Source: Pseudoflavitalea rhizosphaerae
Lineage (GTDB): Bacteria > Bacteroidota > Bacteroidia > Chitinophagales > Chitinophagaceae
Direction of reading: 5' to 3'
Assembly: GCF_003991355.1 (NCBI RefSeq)
Contig: NZ_RCSU01000006.1
Span: forward strand, 310,001-374,000
Length of the DNA stretch: 64,000 bases
Of the stretch, positions 18,407-26,798 are shown piece after piece. The notes under the pieces are model-generated. The model did not search any database and was not told the origin of the DNA. It saw nothing but the letters and a program-made list of their open reading frames with translations. How positions within the stretch are numbered: position 1 is the first letter of the stretch; each line of letters begins with the position of its first letter. A program made the position numbers and the translations under genes.

Positions 18407-18502
18407 ACAGTTGTTAGTTAAAGTTTAATTTCTTTTTAATGAACTGAAAATTTGTCGGAACGGCGTGAGAATTTGCTGATTGAGAAGGGCTATAAATAAG
18501 TT

Positions 18503-18532
18503 GGGCCGGGGTAGAAACCCTGGCCCGTTTTT
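18503..18532 (+). terminator. intrinsic terminator after polysaccharide deacetylase
   Basis: Stem GGGCCGGG / CCCTGGCCC with loop around TAGAAA and a trailing GTTTTT. Confidence 0.75.
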
Positions 18533-18783
18533 AATCCGTACCCTATGAAAACTGGATTAAAGGTATAAACTTTTTTGATTTAACCAAAGTAATTTAACGG
18601 GGCCGCATTTTTGCGTGGACAGCCATTTTCCGACACATTGTCGTAAATCAATTTTTTAAAATTAAATGAGGAATTATTTTTTTATATGGAGTTTTATTAT
18701 TTCCTGCATAATTCTTATATGCCTGCGGGTGACCTCTTGCGACTTTTTCCCGTTTTCGATTTTTTCGTGAATTTTGACTTCTT
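18533..18783 (+). other. AT-rich 5' region of tatD; no gene seen
   Basis: About 250 bp between the terminator and the tatD start, much richer in A/T than its surroundings. Only a small hairpin CGACA-CAT-TGTCG stands out. No consensus -7 box or known riboswitch could be recognised. Confidence 0.5.
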
Positions 18784-19557
18784 ATGAACATACAAATTAC
18801 TGATACTCACACACATTTATATGTGAACAGCTTTTTGTCGGACCTTCCGGCGGTAATGGAGCGCGCGGCTGCGGAGGGCGTGACGAAATTTTATCTGCCC
18901 GCCATCGACAGTGAGAGCCTGGAAGCGATGCTGAAAGTGGAGGCCGATTATCCTGGAAAATGTTTCGCCATGATGGGCCTTCATCCCTGTTCAGTGGAAG
19001 CCGATTATAAGATGGAGCTTGCATTGGTGGAGGAATGGCTGGCCAAAAGGAAATTTGCAGCGGTGGGAGAGATCGGACTGGATTATTACTGGAGTGATAA
19101 ATTTTTGAAAGAGCAGGCTGACGCTTTTCATCAGCAGATCAAATGGGCATTGCAGTATGAGCTTCCAATCGTGATCCATTGCAGGAATGCAATGGACGAT
19201 ACCATTCAGATTGTGCGGGAACACCAGTTCGGAAAGTTGCGAGGCATCTTCCATTGTTTTACAGGTTCGGCGGAACAAGCGCAGCAGATAGTGGACCTGG
19301 GATTCTACCTGGGGATCGGTGGTGTGATTACTTATAAGAATGCTGGTTTGGCAGAAGCCCTGGCGAATATCAGTCTTGACCATATGGTATTGGAAACGGA
19401 TGCGCCTTATCTCACACCCGTACCTTTCCGTGGTAAGAGGAATGAGCCAGCTTACCTGAAGTATGTAATTGATAAACTGGCGGAAGTGAAAAACACCGAT
19501 CCCGAAACCGTAGCCCGGATTACTTCAAAAAATGCTGAAAAAATATTCGGGGGGTAA
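18784..19557 (+). CDS. TatD family metal-dependent hydrolase (DNase)
   Basis: 257 residues, a TIM-barrel amidohydrolase relative. Metal ligands are visible: H9 and H11 in TDTHTHLY, the glutamate in GEIGLDYYW, histidines in VIHCRNA and GIFHCFTGS, and the aspartate in LETDAPYLTP. RGKRNEP is the family C-terminal motif. TatD proteins are 3'-5' exonucleases or DNases, sometimes linked to DNA repair. tRNA-Ser follows 31 bp later with its own promoter. Confidence 0.92.
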   Translation: MNIQITDTHTHLYVNSFLSDLPAVMERAAAEGVTKFYLPAIDSESLEAMLKVEADYPGKCFAMMGLHPCSVEADYKMELALVEEWLAKRKFAAVGEIGLDYYWSDKFLKEQADAFHQQIKWALQYELPIVIHCRNAMDDTIQIVREHQFGKLRGIFHCFTGSAEQAQQIVDLGFYLGIGGVITYKNAGLAEALANISLDHMVLETDAPYLTPVPFRGKRNEPAYLKYVIDKLAEVKNTDPETVARITSKNAEKIFGG

Positions 19558-19569
19558 TCAGGGAAACCT

Positions 19570-19577
19570 TATTTTTG
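19570..19577 (+). promoter_or_regulatory. -7 promoter box for tRNA-Ser
   Basis: TATTTTTG (TAnnTTTG) ending 11 nt before the mature tRNA 5' end. Confidence 0.6.
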
Positions 19578-19588
19578 CACCCCTTCCC

Positions 19589-19675
19589 GGAGAGGTGCAG
19601 GAGTGGTTGAACTGGCACGCCTGGAAAGTGTGTATAGGAGAAATCCTATCAAGGGTTCGAATCCCTTCCTCTCCG
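19589..19675 (+). tRNA. tRNA-Ser (anticodon GGA)
   Basis: 87 nt. Acceptor stem GGAGAGG / CCTCTCC with discriminator G; anticodon loop CTGGAAA with anticodon GGA; a long class II variable arm (TATAGGAGAAATCCTATC region); T arm AGGGTTCGAATCCCT. The CCA end is not encoded, as is usual in Bacteroidota. Decodes UCC/UCU. Confidence 0.96.
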
Positions 19676-19688
19676 CTGAAATAAAGGA

Positions 19689-19722
19689 ACGCCTTCAAGT
19701 CTTTGATTTGAAGGCGTTTTTG
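19689..19722 (+). terminator. intrinsic terminator after tRNA-Ser
   Basis: Ten-base perfect stem ACGCCTTCAA / TTGAAGGCGT with a short loop and TTTTTG tail. Its core is almost identical to the terminator at 20975-21008. Confidence 0.85.
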
Positions 19723-19953
19723 CGTTCGAACTGTTTTGACGTATTTTCTTTTGGTTTAGGGGGGATCAGGTTGAAAAGTTGAGGGATTTGCAGAAATTGA
19801 AGATGTGATAGAGTTTTTAGAAAAGGCATCGAAAAGATTGGAAGATTTGGAGTTTATTGAAAAATTGACTTATACCGAATTGCTATGCATGTTGCCGAAC
19901 GAAAGCCATTTCCGAAGACATCAACTTTCATATCGTCCTAATTAGCTCAGAGG

Positions 19954-20073
19954 TCAACAAGGCAGGTAAATTTTAAATGGATACGGTGCATCCTTTTCGT
20001 TAAAGGCTTTTTTTGCAGCAAGGTAATTAGCCTTGTTCCTCTCGGCTTTGTTGAAAATTTTTGAGTTGTCCAT
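19954..20073 (-). CDS. possible small protein (39 aa) or gene fragment
   Basis: ATG at 20073 preceded by the A-rich leader AAAATAAAAATC, a typical Bacteroidota initiation context. The product is lysine- and alanine-rich (for example NKAERNKANYLAAKKAFNEK) and ends FKIYLPC. I do not recognise it. It could be a genuine small protein or the first part of a truncated gene in this decayed patch. Confidence 0.3.
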   Translation of the reverse strand: MDNSKIFNKAERNKANYLAAKKAFNEKDAPYPFKIYLPC

Positions 20074-20322
20074 GATTTTTATTTTGAATTATCCCGGCAG
20101 ACCTGCAAGCATCACAACCTTCAGTACGTATGAGCCATAATTAGGCTGTTCAGCTTCTTCTTTGGGGAGGAATAGCTTCTTATGTGCTTTACAAGGTATA
20201 TAACCTCTGTTATTTAATCAATGGGGCTGGCACAGTTTTTTTAATTCCTCCAATGAAGTTGGGCTCTTGATTTCTTATCCGGCCCGGTATACGATTATGT
20301 GTTAAAACTTAAAATTGATGTT

Positions 20323-20514
20323 ATGGAATCATGGAAAATGAAACTGAAAGGAACCTGGAACGAAGTGAAGGGTAAGGCAAAACAACAATATGCAGATCTT
20401 ACTGATAATGATCTGCTATATGAAGAAGGAAAAGAAGATGAACTGATTGGCCGCTTGCAAAAGAAGACCGGTCAGACAAAGGAGCAGGTAATTCAATGGA
20501 TTGAAGACCTGTAG
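20323..20514 (+). CDS. CsbD family stress-response protein
   Basis: 63 residues from the ATG at 20323 (MESWKMKLKGTWNEVKGK). The pattern WNEVKGKAKQQYADLTDNDL and the C-terminal KTGQTKEQVIQWI are the CsbD family core. CsbD is a small, charged, sigmaB-controlled protein in Bacillus with unknown biochemical role; in Bacteroidota it is common and often stress-induced. An upstream GTG at 20299 would add eight residues that do not fit the family. The lipoprotein gene follows 54 bp later. Confidence 0.85.
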   Translation: MESWKMKLKGTWNEVKGKAKQQYADLTDNDLLYEEGKEDELIGRLQKKTGQTKEQVIQWIEDL

Positions 20515-20568
20515 CAGCTTTGGCAATGAACAAAATTGTAAACTTCATTCACGATTAAAAACATTCGC

Positions 20569-20946
20569 ATGAAAAAATACATTCTTTGCTTATCCTTTTT
20601 GCTTACTGCAGGTCTCATCTTCATAGGTTGCAGTAAAGATGATGATCCGGCAGATAACGACCTCTTTGTAGGAACCTACCGGGGAAGTGTAAGCTACACC
20701 AAAGAAGGTGAAAACAAGTCAAGTGATAACGGAAGTGTAACTGTTGTAAAAACTGGCAGCGACTATAATTTTGCATTCTCCGATGGTATACCTGATCTGA
20801 CGGGCGTTCGATTCAGAAAGGATGGCGATAATGCTGTGATCTCAATTGATGAAGGTGAAGCAAAAGCGATCCGGATCACTGCCAGTAGCCTGGTGATAGG
20901 ATATGCAAAAGATGGAGCGGTTTGGACAGCGAATTGTTCCAGGTAA
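20569..20946 (+). CDS. hypothetical lipoprotein
   Basis: 125 residues. A signal peptide with lipobox IFIGC places the mature cysteine at residue 21, followed by an acidic SKDDDPADND stretch that fits surface-exported Bacteroidota lipoproteins. The rest is about 85 residues of probable beta-strand (GTYRGSVSYTKEG, GSVTVVKTGSDYNFAF) resembling small lipocalin-like folds; this is only an impression. Followed by an intrinsic terminator. Function unknown. Confidence 0.7.
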   Translation: MKKYILCLSFLLTAGLIFIGCSKDDDPADNDLFVGTYRGSVSYTKEGENKSSDNGSVTVVKTGSDYNFAFSDGIPDLTGVRFRKDGDNAVISIDEGEAKAIRITASSLVIGYAKDGAVWTANCSR

Positions 20947-20974
20947 TTTAACTAATTGATATCCTGAAATAATT

Positions 20975-21008
20975 AAAGCCTTCAAGTCCTTGAGATTTGA
21001 AGGCTTTT
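20975..21008 (+). terminator. intrinsic terminator after hypothetical lipoprotein
   Basis: Eleven-base perfect stem AAAGCCTTCAA / TTGAAGGCTTT and a T-rich tail. GCCTTCAAGTC-TTGA-TTTGAAGGC is shared with the tRNA-Ser terminator. Confidence 0.8.
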
Positions 21009-21087
21009 CAAATATATTTCGCTCTATACTCAATATACTTTGATGTCCAGGGTTTGACTTGATATTCGTTGACTTGAGCCTGTTTGC

Positions 21088-21474
21088 TCATCCAAGGATG
21101 GGAGTAGGCTTACTGTTCTCATCCAGGGCCACAAACGTAATGATGCCGCTCACAACTTTCTCCCTTCCATCCTGGTGAAGATGTTCCAGGAAAACATCCA
21201 CCTGGACCTGGATACTTGTATTTCCCACCTTGTGTACATTACCCACCAGTTCCACCATTGTGCCTGCAGGGATAGGTTTTTTGAAATCGATTTGTCCACT
21301 GCTCACCATCACAAAAGTTTTCCTGGAGAATCTTGTGGCGGTCATGAATGCGGTTTCAGTCATCATCATGATCACACGTCCACCAAACATAGTATTGTGG
21401 TGATTCATCGTATCCGGGAACACTGCTTTGGTAACGCGTGTTTCGGCCTGTGCAATTCTTTCTTCGAATGTCAT
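21088..21474 (-). CDS. acyl-CoA thioesterase, hotdog fold (YciA/BACH type)
   Basis: 128 residues. MNHHNTMFGGRVIMMMTETA is the family active-site helix region (N-x-x-x-x-x-FGG), followed by SSGQIDFKKPIPAGTMVELVG, the second conserved strand block. It hydrolyses acyl-CoA to free acid and CoA in the cytoplasm; substrate chain length cannot be told. Stands alone between a convergent lipoprotein gene and the bestrophin pseudogene. Confidence 0.88.
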   Translation of the reverse strand: MTFEERIAQAETRVTKAVFPDTMNHHNTMFGGRVIMMMTETAFMTATRFSRKTFVMVSSGQIDFKKPIPAGTMVELVGNVHKVGNTSIQVQVDVFLEHLHQDGREKVVSGIITFVALDENSKPTPILG

Positions 21475-21518
21475 TGGTAAGTGGTGCTTATTTTCCGGAG
21501 CAAGTTACATCAATGCTA

Positions 21519-22527
21519 TCAGAGTACTATATTATTCCTGGGACTGATCGGCTCGGGAAGTGAGGTCTCATCCAGCATATCACGCATATCGATCTCGATC
21601 ATGCGACTGATCTGTGTGATGGGAACATCATTGGGGCTGCCTTCAAAAGGGTTCACACTGCTTTCTCCAACAGTGTCCAGTGTATGGAACGCCCAGGTAA
21701 CGATGGTGGCAAAAGGAATGGTGAGCCAGATAGTGTATCCTTCCAGGAAGCTGCCTTCGCCCAGTTTTTCCATTTCTTTCAGCAATCCAAAGGGAGCCAG
21801 TACTATAAAAATGAAAAGAAGATAAGTAGTAATGGATGCGAAATTCCTGGGATAGGGAAAGTTCTTGATCCTTTCAGCTTTTCCCTGGTCTTCTGTGAGT
21901 TTGATGATGGACTGCTGCAATAGGTTCCACTGGAAATCATTGATCTCTCCTGATGCTTTCATACGTCCCAACTCTTCTGACTGGATAGCGGTGAGTTGGG
22001 TTGCCTTGTTCTTTTTTGAAAGAATGTATTCCAGTTCTCCCTCAGATAAGTAGGCTTTCAATTCATCTTCCAGCTTACTATTCACTTCAGGTACGGAGTA
22101 GTGGCCCTTTCGGAATTCAGCAAACCTTTCGGTTGTTTGATTTTCCCAGTTGCGGGGCTCCCTGAGCTGGAACCTCAACGCAGTGAGCCAGGCAAAATGC
22201 CGGTAGAATATTCTTTTGACAACTGCCGCATTTTTTCCTCCTGCATTGTCACGAACTGTGTAAGCGAAGCTGCGACTGTCATTGATGATGGAACCATAGA
22301 TTTGTCTTGCTTCCCAGATCCTGTTATAGCTGGCGTTGTTCTTGAAACCTACCAGGAAGGCCACTGCCGTGCCTACTATAGCGATCGGTTGCCAGGGCAA
22401 TGCCAGGAATTTACATCCCAATACATATAGTATGGTTGGGATGGTTGAAAAAGATCAGCATCCACAGGATATCTTTCCTTGTCCAGACAGCAAACTCCAA
22501 TGGTGTATATCGTCTTCCGGTATGCAT
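21519..22527 (-). pseudogene. bestrophin-family (UPF0187) channel protein, frameshifted near the N-terminus
   Basis: The main frame (21519-22421) encodes LGCKFLALPWQPIAIVGTAV and VGFKNNASYNRIWEARQIYG, the conserved bestrophin core. The natural N-terminus lies in another frame: ATG at 22527 gives MHTGRRYTPLEFAVWTRKD and ILWMLIF, which joins SFSTIPTILYVLGCKF only if one base is removed from the A5 run at 22448-22452 (T5 on the coding strand). An intact protein would be about 335 residues, a pentameric anion channel. The lesion may be a real mutation, phase variation or a sequencing error in a homopolymer. Confidence 0.8.
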
Positions 22528-22586
22528 ATATTAAAAAGGCTTGTATTTATTTCCTGCCAGCACTATTATCTGGATCATATTGAAGA

Positions 22587-23597
22587 TCAAAACCGGATAG
22601 CCAACTTCCCGATGGTTTTTCCGCTTTCAAGTTGTTGATGCGCCTTCCTGATATTGGCTGCGCTCAATCCTTCCAAAGTCTCGTTCAGCGTGCTTTTCAG
22701 GGTTCCATTATCCAATAGCTCCGCAACTTTGTTGAGGATATGGTGTTGTTCTATCATGTCATCAGTTTGAAAAGTGGACCTTGTAAACATGGATTCCCAG
22801 AAGAAGGCCACACTTTTCGTTTTCAGTTTGATGAGCGCCACGGGCGTTTGCGAACCGGTGATGGAAGCGATGCTGCCCTGTGGTTTGATCAATTCGGCCA
22901 TGGCATCCCAATACCCGTTGGTGTCAACGAGATCGAGGATGAAGTCCACTTGTTGAAAGCCTGCTTTACGAACCTCATTCACCAGGTCTTTATGGTTAAC
23001 TACATGATCAGCTCCCTGCTGTTTCGCCCATTCAGTGGTCTCAGGGCGGCTGGCAGTAGTGATCACGGTAAGGCCTGCAATTTTCTTAGCCAGTTGAATG
23101 GCGATACTGCCCACGCCTCCGGCGCCACCGATGATAAGGATGGATTTGCCTTTGTCTTTTTCATTGATGCGAATACGATGAAAGAGCAGCTCCCATGCTG
23201 TGAGGGAAGTGAGTGGCATCACAGCTGCTTCCTGAATGCTGAGCGAGGCTGGCTTTCTACCAACGATCCGCTCATCTACTAACTGGAACTCTGCATTGCT
23301 GCCGGGTTTGTTGATGTCTCCTGCATAGAAAACTTTATCGCCGGGTTTGAAAAGAGTAACTGCTTCTCCCACGGCTTCCACCACGCCGGCGGCATCGAAG
23401 CCGATCACTTTAGGCATGTCCAGTACCTTGTCTTTGGCTGAATTCTGCCGCACTTTGAAGTCGACCGGATTCACGGAAATGGCTGTTATCTTCACCAGCA
23501 ATTCACGGCCTGTTGGAACTGGTTTGTCAGTTTCGAAATCGATAAAGCTTTCTGCTTCACTGATAGGTAGCGATGTTTTAAATCCTACTGCTTTCAT
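22587..23597 (-). CDS. zinc-type alcohol dehydrogenase-like / quinone oxidoreductase (MDR superfamily)
   Basis: 336 residues from the ATG at 23597 (MKAVGFKTSLPISEAESFID). GroES-like N-terminal domain with SVNPVDFKVRQ, then a Rossmann NAD(P) domain with IIGGAGGVGSIAIQLAKK. The catalytic and structural zinc cysteines of true alcohol dehydrogenases are absent, so a zinc-free quinone oxidoreductase or enoyl reductase is likely despite the family name. It reduces an unknown carbonyl, quinone or enoyl substrate with NADPH. An upstream in-frame start at 23624 is less likely. Confidence 0.85.
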   Translation of the reverse strand: MKAVGFKTSLPISEAESFIDFETDKPVPTGRELLVKITAISVNPVDFKVRQNSAKDKVLDMPKVIGFDAAGVVEAVGEAVTLFKPGDKVFYAGDINKPGSNAEFQLVDERIVGRKPASLSIQEAAVMPLTSLTAWELLFHRIRINEKDKGKSILIIGGAGGVGSIAIQLAKKIAGLTVITTASRPETTEWAKQQGADHVVNHKDLVNEVRKAGFQQVDFILDLVDTNGYWDAMAELIKPQGSIASITGSQTPVALIKLKTKSVAFFWESMFTRSTFQTDDMIEQHHILNKVAELLDNGTLKSTLNETLEGLSAANIRKAHQQLESGKTIGKLAIRF

Positions 23598-23698
23598 GAT
23601 ACAATTCTTTTTTCGGGTGAACACCTGTTGGCTCTAACGCAGATCAGCGTTAAATTGTTCATCGGTTTTCCAGGCTTGCATTTCTCTTCATACCATCC

Positions 23699-24412
23699 TT
23701 AGCTCAATGCATCATGAAAAATAATACCCATACTATACCGCTCCCCGGTATGTAATGGACTGACGCCATGTTTCATGTTAACACGGTAAAAGCCTTTTGA
23801 ACCGCGTACAGGTCTGAAGCTGGTAGTAAAAATAACCATATCGCCTTTATCAGGGGAAAGAACATTTGCCTTCGATTGCGCACGGGGGATCTGCTCAGTG
23901 ATCACAAACTCCCCGCCGGTGAAATCCTTCCCTGCCTGGTTGAGCAGGAACAGGATCTGGATGGGAAAATAAACATCGCCATACAGGTCCTGGTGCAGTG
24001 TATTGAAACCATCCTTCCCATATTTCAGGATCAATGGCGTGGGATGCACCTGCTGGTTCTGGTGGCATTGGCTGATCATTTCTGCATGTGTGCCGGGAAA
24101 TTGTTTTTCTATTCCTGCTTCGCGCATCCATTGATTGGCAACGGGAGCAATGAACCGGTATACCTGTTCCCTGAACGTCTGAACCAGTGAGGGCATGGGG
24201 TAAGCAAAATATTTGTATTCGCCTGATCCGAAACGATATCGTTCCATATTTATCGTTTTGCGATAGCGGCTGGCAGTGGAATAATTTTGGATCATCCCGT
24301 TGCATTCATCATCACTCAAAACATTCTTCACTGTTACAAATCCTTTCTGGTGCAGTTCCTGCCTGATGTTGTTCCAGTTCAATGTATCCAGCCTGTTTGC
24401 AATAGATTCCAT
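23699..24412 (-). CDS. 2OG-Fe(II) oxygenase (prolyl hydroxylase-like)
   Basis: 237 residues. The iron facial triad is H140-x-D142 in LHQDLYGD and H215 in VNMKHGVSPL; R225 in HTGERYSMGI would bind the 2-oxoglutarate carboxylate. These enzymes hydroxylate proteins or small molecules with O2 and 2-oxoglutarate. Bacteroidota homologues carry the same GEFVITEQIPRAQSKA stretch. The substrate is unknown. It lies between an MDR oxidoreductase and a PEBP gene in the same direction. Confidence 0.85.
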   Translation of the reverse strand: MESIANRLDTLNWNNIRQELHQKGFVTVKNVLSDDECNGMIQNYSTASRYRKTINMERYRFGSGEYKYFAYPMPSLVQTFREQVYRFIAPVANQWMREAGIEKQFPGTHAEMISQCHQNQQVHPTPLILKYGKDGFNTLHQDLYGDVYFPIQILFLLNQAGKDFTGGEFVITEQIPRAQSKANVLSPDKGDMVIFTTSFRPVRGSKGFYRVNMKHGVSPLHTGERYSMGIIFHDALS

Positions 24413-24494
24413 ATGATCTTGTTTTGATCAAATGTAAGAGGATGGAACAGGTGGCGCCACCTGATTCTTGCTGATCTTGCAAAGGTAGAGTGGA

Positions 24495-24944
24495 TCAACG
24501 TTTCCTGTCATACCTGCCCATCAGTATGCCTTCTCCGAGTATATGGTTCACGATGGAGGAAGAGAGGTCGCCTTTTGTGGAAACTTCGGGCAGGTCCAGG
24601 TCTGTATCGAGTGCAAAAAGATAAAAGAAATAACGATGCTCTTTGTCCGGTGGACAGGGGCCAGTGTATCCTGTTTTGCCGGAGCTGTTCATGCCGCTGA
24701 TGCCGGGCCGGCTGTTCTCTTTAATGATATCTGTTGGTGCGATATTCCAAACTACCCAGTGATCATAGATCCCCATGGGCGCGTCAGGGTCTTCGAAGAT
24801 CAGCGCGAGTGTTTTGGTGCCTTCCGGCAATAAACCGATAATAAGTGGTGGATTGATGTTTTCTCCATCGCAGGTGAACTTATCCGGGATGAGGCCCCCA
24901 TGGTCAAAGGCTGTGCTGGTAAGGCTGATAGAAGCTGTTGCCAT
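24495..24944 (-). CDS. YbhB/YbcL family Raf kinase inhibitor-like protein (PEBP fold)
   Basis: 149 residues. PEBP motifs: FEDPDAPMGIYDHWVVWNI (the DPDxP and HW blocks forming the anion-binding pocket), GENINPPL near the N-terminus and KTGYTGPCPP before the end. There is no signal peptide. Bacterial members bind small anionic ligands; their physiological role is unclear. The M23 peptidase gene starts upstream and its stop at 24960 is 16 bp away, so the two are probably co-transcribed. Confidence 0.9.
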   Translation of the reverse strand: MATASISLTSTAFDHGGLIPDKFTCDGENINPPLIIGLLPEGTKTLALIFEDPDAPMGIYDHWVVWNIAPTDIIKENSRPGISGMNSSGKTGYTGPCPPDKEHRYFFYLFALDTDLDLPEVSTKGDLSSSIVNHILGEGILMGRYDRKR

Positions 24945-24959
24945 ATCGGTAGGTTTGAA

Positions 24960-26270
24960 TTATTGAATGAGCAGCCATCCGCGCACAGTTCCATTGTCAA
25001 CGTAAGCAAAGCCATTGAACCTTCCTTTAACGGGAAGAGAGGATGGCGGATTATTTGTAACGATGGCGGATCCCGCAAGGGGTTCAAACAATAACGGAAC
25101 GGGCCCTGGGTTTGAAATGGTCTGTATATTCCGTTCAAGTGAAGTGATAGCGCTTACAGGGACCAATCCTTCGGCTCTGTCCGGCAGTTGCACTTTGTAA
25201 TATGCGCCTGTAACTGCAGTAACAACAAGGTACGTGCTTTTGTCCAGAACAGAACTGTTTGTTTTGGCGCCGGTAGTAGTCAGCAGGGATTGCCTGGTGC
25301 TTGTGCGCGCAGGTTGTCCCAGCCGGGCAATATTGCCGGTGATGGGGGCAGGTTTGATTGTTTCCTTTTTTACATAATAGATAGGATTTACTGCACCTGC
25401 ATTGCCATAAATGCCGAAGTGGAGATGAGGTGGAGTGTTGATGGCGTTACCGGTATTACCGAGTAATCCAACAGTATCGCCTGTGCTTACGCGTTGCCCG
25501 GCTTCCACCAGTTGTGAATCCAGATGCGCGTAATAAAGTGTGATGTCTTTTCCTGAAGGACGAAGCCAGACAGTTTTTCCTCCCAGTCCTCCATTACGCA
25601 CGGATATGATCCGCCCTTCTGCTGCGGCCAGAACAGGAGTGCCTCTTTTTCCGAAGATATCGATGCCTTTATGGAGCCTTGCGCCGGCATCCCGCTGATC
25701 GCCCCAGATACTTCCGATATGTTTATTGCCGCCGCCGGAAACAGGGAATGCCAGTGATGGGCCGGTTGTAGCTTCTAGATCATAAGACAGCGGCGCCAGC
25801 AATTCGTTTTGTAAACGAAGGACCACCGAAATGTCTGAACCGGCTTCATATTCGAGCTTTCCGGTGGAATCGGCGTAATCCAGTAATTCAAGTCCATCAT
25901 TCCTTCTGCCGGGACCCCAAAGCTCGATGAATATTTTCCCGGAAGGATTGGTGCGTCCACTCACGTTGATGGTTAGTTGTTGCCCTTGTTTGAGATCGAT
26001 CCTGTACCCGAAGGCTAGCGGGTTGTCGGGACTGAAGAACCCTGTTTCTCGGAAGGGAAGCCGGATGATCAAAGGGGATGAAAGGCTTCTTGCTGCTGCT
26101 TCAAACCAGAGAACGCCCATTGCGCTGCTGTCGAGCCCCATTCTTTTAAGCCTGTCTGCATAAGATTCCTGAGGGCTCTTACCTGTTGCGAACATATTGC
26201 TTTTACAGGCGGAAAGCATCCAGCAAAAAGGGAGACAGAAGATCAATGTCATGATATACCTCGTAGGCAT
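24960..26270 (-). CDS. M23 family metallopeptidase, lipoprotein (LytM-type murein hydrolase)
   Basis: 436 residues from the ATG at 26270. Lipobox LSAC places the lipidated cysteine at residue 22. The LytM core has the zinc ligands in RLHKGIDIFGKRGTPVLAA (H and D) and PPHLHFGIYGN (HLH). A C-terminal part (about 320-400) with VVTAVTGAYYKVQLPDRAEG resembles an SH3-like binding domain. It probably cuts peptidoglycan cross-links from the inner face of the outer membrane. The longer reading frame to 26360 lacks a signal sequence at its start. Confidence 0.88.
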   Translation of the reverse strand: MPTRYIMTLIFCLPFCWMLSACKSNMFATGKSPQESYADRLKRMGLDSSAMGVLWFEAAARSLSSPLIIRLPFRETGFFSPDNPLAFGYRIDLKQGQQLTINVSGRTNPSGKIFIELWGPGRRNDGLELLDYADSTGKLEYEAGSDISVVLRLQNELLAPLSYDLEATTGPSLAFPVSGGGNKHIGSIWGDQRDAGARLHKGIDIFGKRGTPVLAAAEGRIISVRNGGLGGKTVWLRPSGKDITLYYAHLDSQLVEAGQRVSTGDTVGLLGNTGNAINTPPHLHFGIYGNAGAVNPIYYVKKETIKPAPITGNIARLGQPARTSTRQSLLTTTGAKTNSSVLDKSTYLVVTAVTGAYYKVQLPDRAEGLVPVSAITSLERNIQTISNPGPVPLLFEPLAGSAIVTNNPPSSLPVKGRFNGFAYVDNGTVRGWLLIQ

Positions 26271-26414
26271 GAAAATTCCGGTACAAACCTGATGCCTGCT
26301 GTAGTCTCCGGTTAAGGTATGGCCTGAGTAAACAGTTCTACAATATGGGCTCAATAACACGAAGTGGTAAATGTTGCAATAAAGTAACGAAGCTGCCGGA
26401 AGGATGTCAATGGG

Positions 26415-26798
26415 TCAGAGAACGAGTTGTGCGTGCAGTTTCCGGAGGGTGGCCATTGGGTCTTTGCAAAGGCCGGGATGTACTTTTGATGATTGAATTA
26501 CAGTGCTTCTGGTAGCGGTGAGCCAGCGGAAGCGGCTGGCTAGATCCAGTTTTGCGATGGGGCCGGCAGCGGTGTTGCCAAGGCTGATCTGTTCAAAAGC
26601 TTGCAGGTGCGCCTGTACTTCTTCCAAATCAAGTTGCGGAGCGATGGCCAGCAAACGATTGGTATCGATGGTAATAATGGTCTGCAGAAAGCGCAGATCC
26701 CTGCAATACAGGATCACGCCTGTATTGAGGAACTCCTCCCGTTCCACCCTTGGTACAATACGGAGTACTGCGTACTCAAATAAGTATGCTTCTTGCAT
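26415..26798 (-). CDS. DUF3037 domain-containing protein
   Basis: 127 residues. The opening FEYAVLRIVPRVEREEFLNTGVILYC is the hallmark of DUF3037, a small family of unknown function. The ATG lies inside the end of the HipA-like kinase gene (23-nt overlap), so the two are translationally coupled. Pairs of a HipA-like kinase and DUF3037 occur together in many bacteria, implying a shared but undescribed job; whether this is a toxin-antitoxin style pair is not known. Confidence 0.85.
   Translation of the reverse strand: MQEAYLFEYAVLRIVPRVEREEFLNTGVILYCRDLRFLQTIITIDTNRLLAIAPQLDLEEVQAHLQAFEQISLGNTAAGPIAKLDLASRFRWLTATRSTVIQSSKVHPGLCKDPMATLRKLHAQLVL

Larger units (their letters stand above)
19676..20322. 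other. 647-bp low-coding patch downstream of tRNA-Ser
   Basis: Contains the tRNA terminator (19689-19722), an open frame without a start codon at 19775-19945 (plus; residues such as EDVIEFLEKASKRLEDLEF look coding-like), a 39-codon minus-strand ORF at 19954-20073 (listed separately), and a start-less minus-strand open frame at about 20089-20220 (contains KLFLPKEEAEQPNYGSYVLK). These look like scraps of decayed genes next to a tRNA, a common insertion point, but no integrase or att duplication is visible. Confidence 0.45.

Noticed and set aside
18533-18783. a riboswitch upstream of tatD
   Set aside because: Only one small hairpin is visible and no known aptamer motif could be matched.
19589-19675. 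att-site duplication of the tRNA-Ser 3' end marking an integrated element
   Set aside because: No second copy of the tRNA 3' sequence was found downstream and no integrase gene is present.
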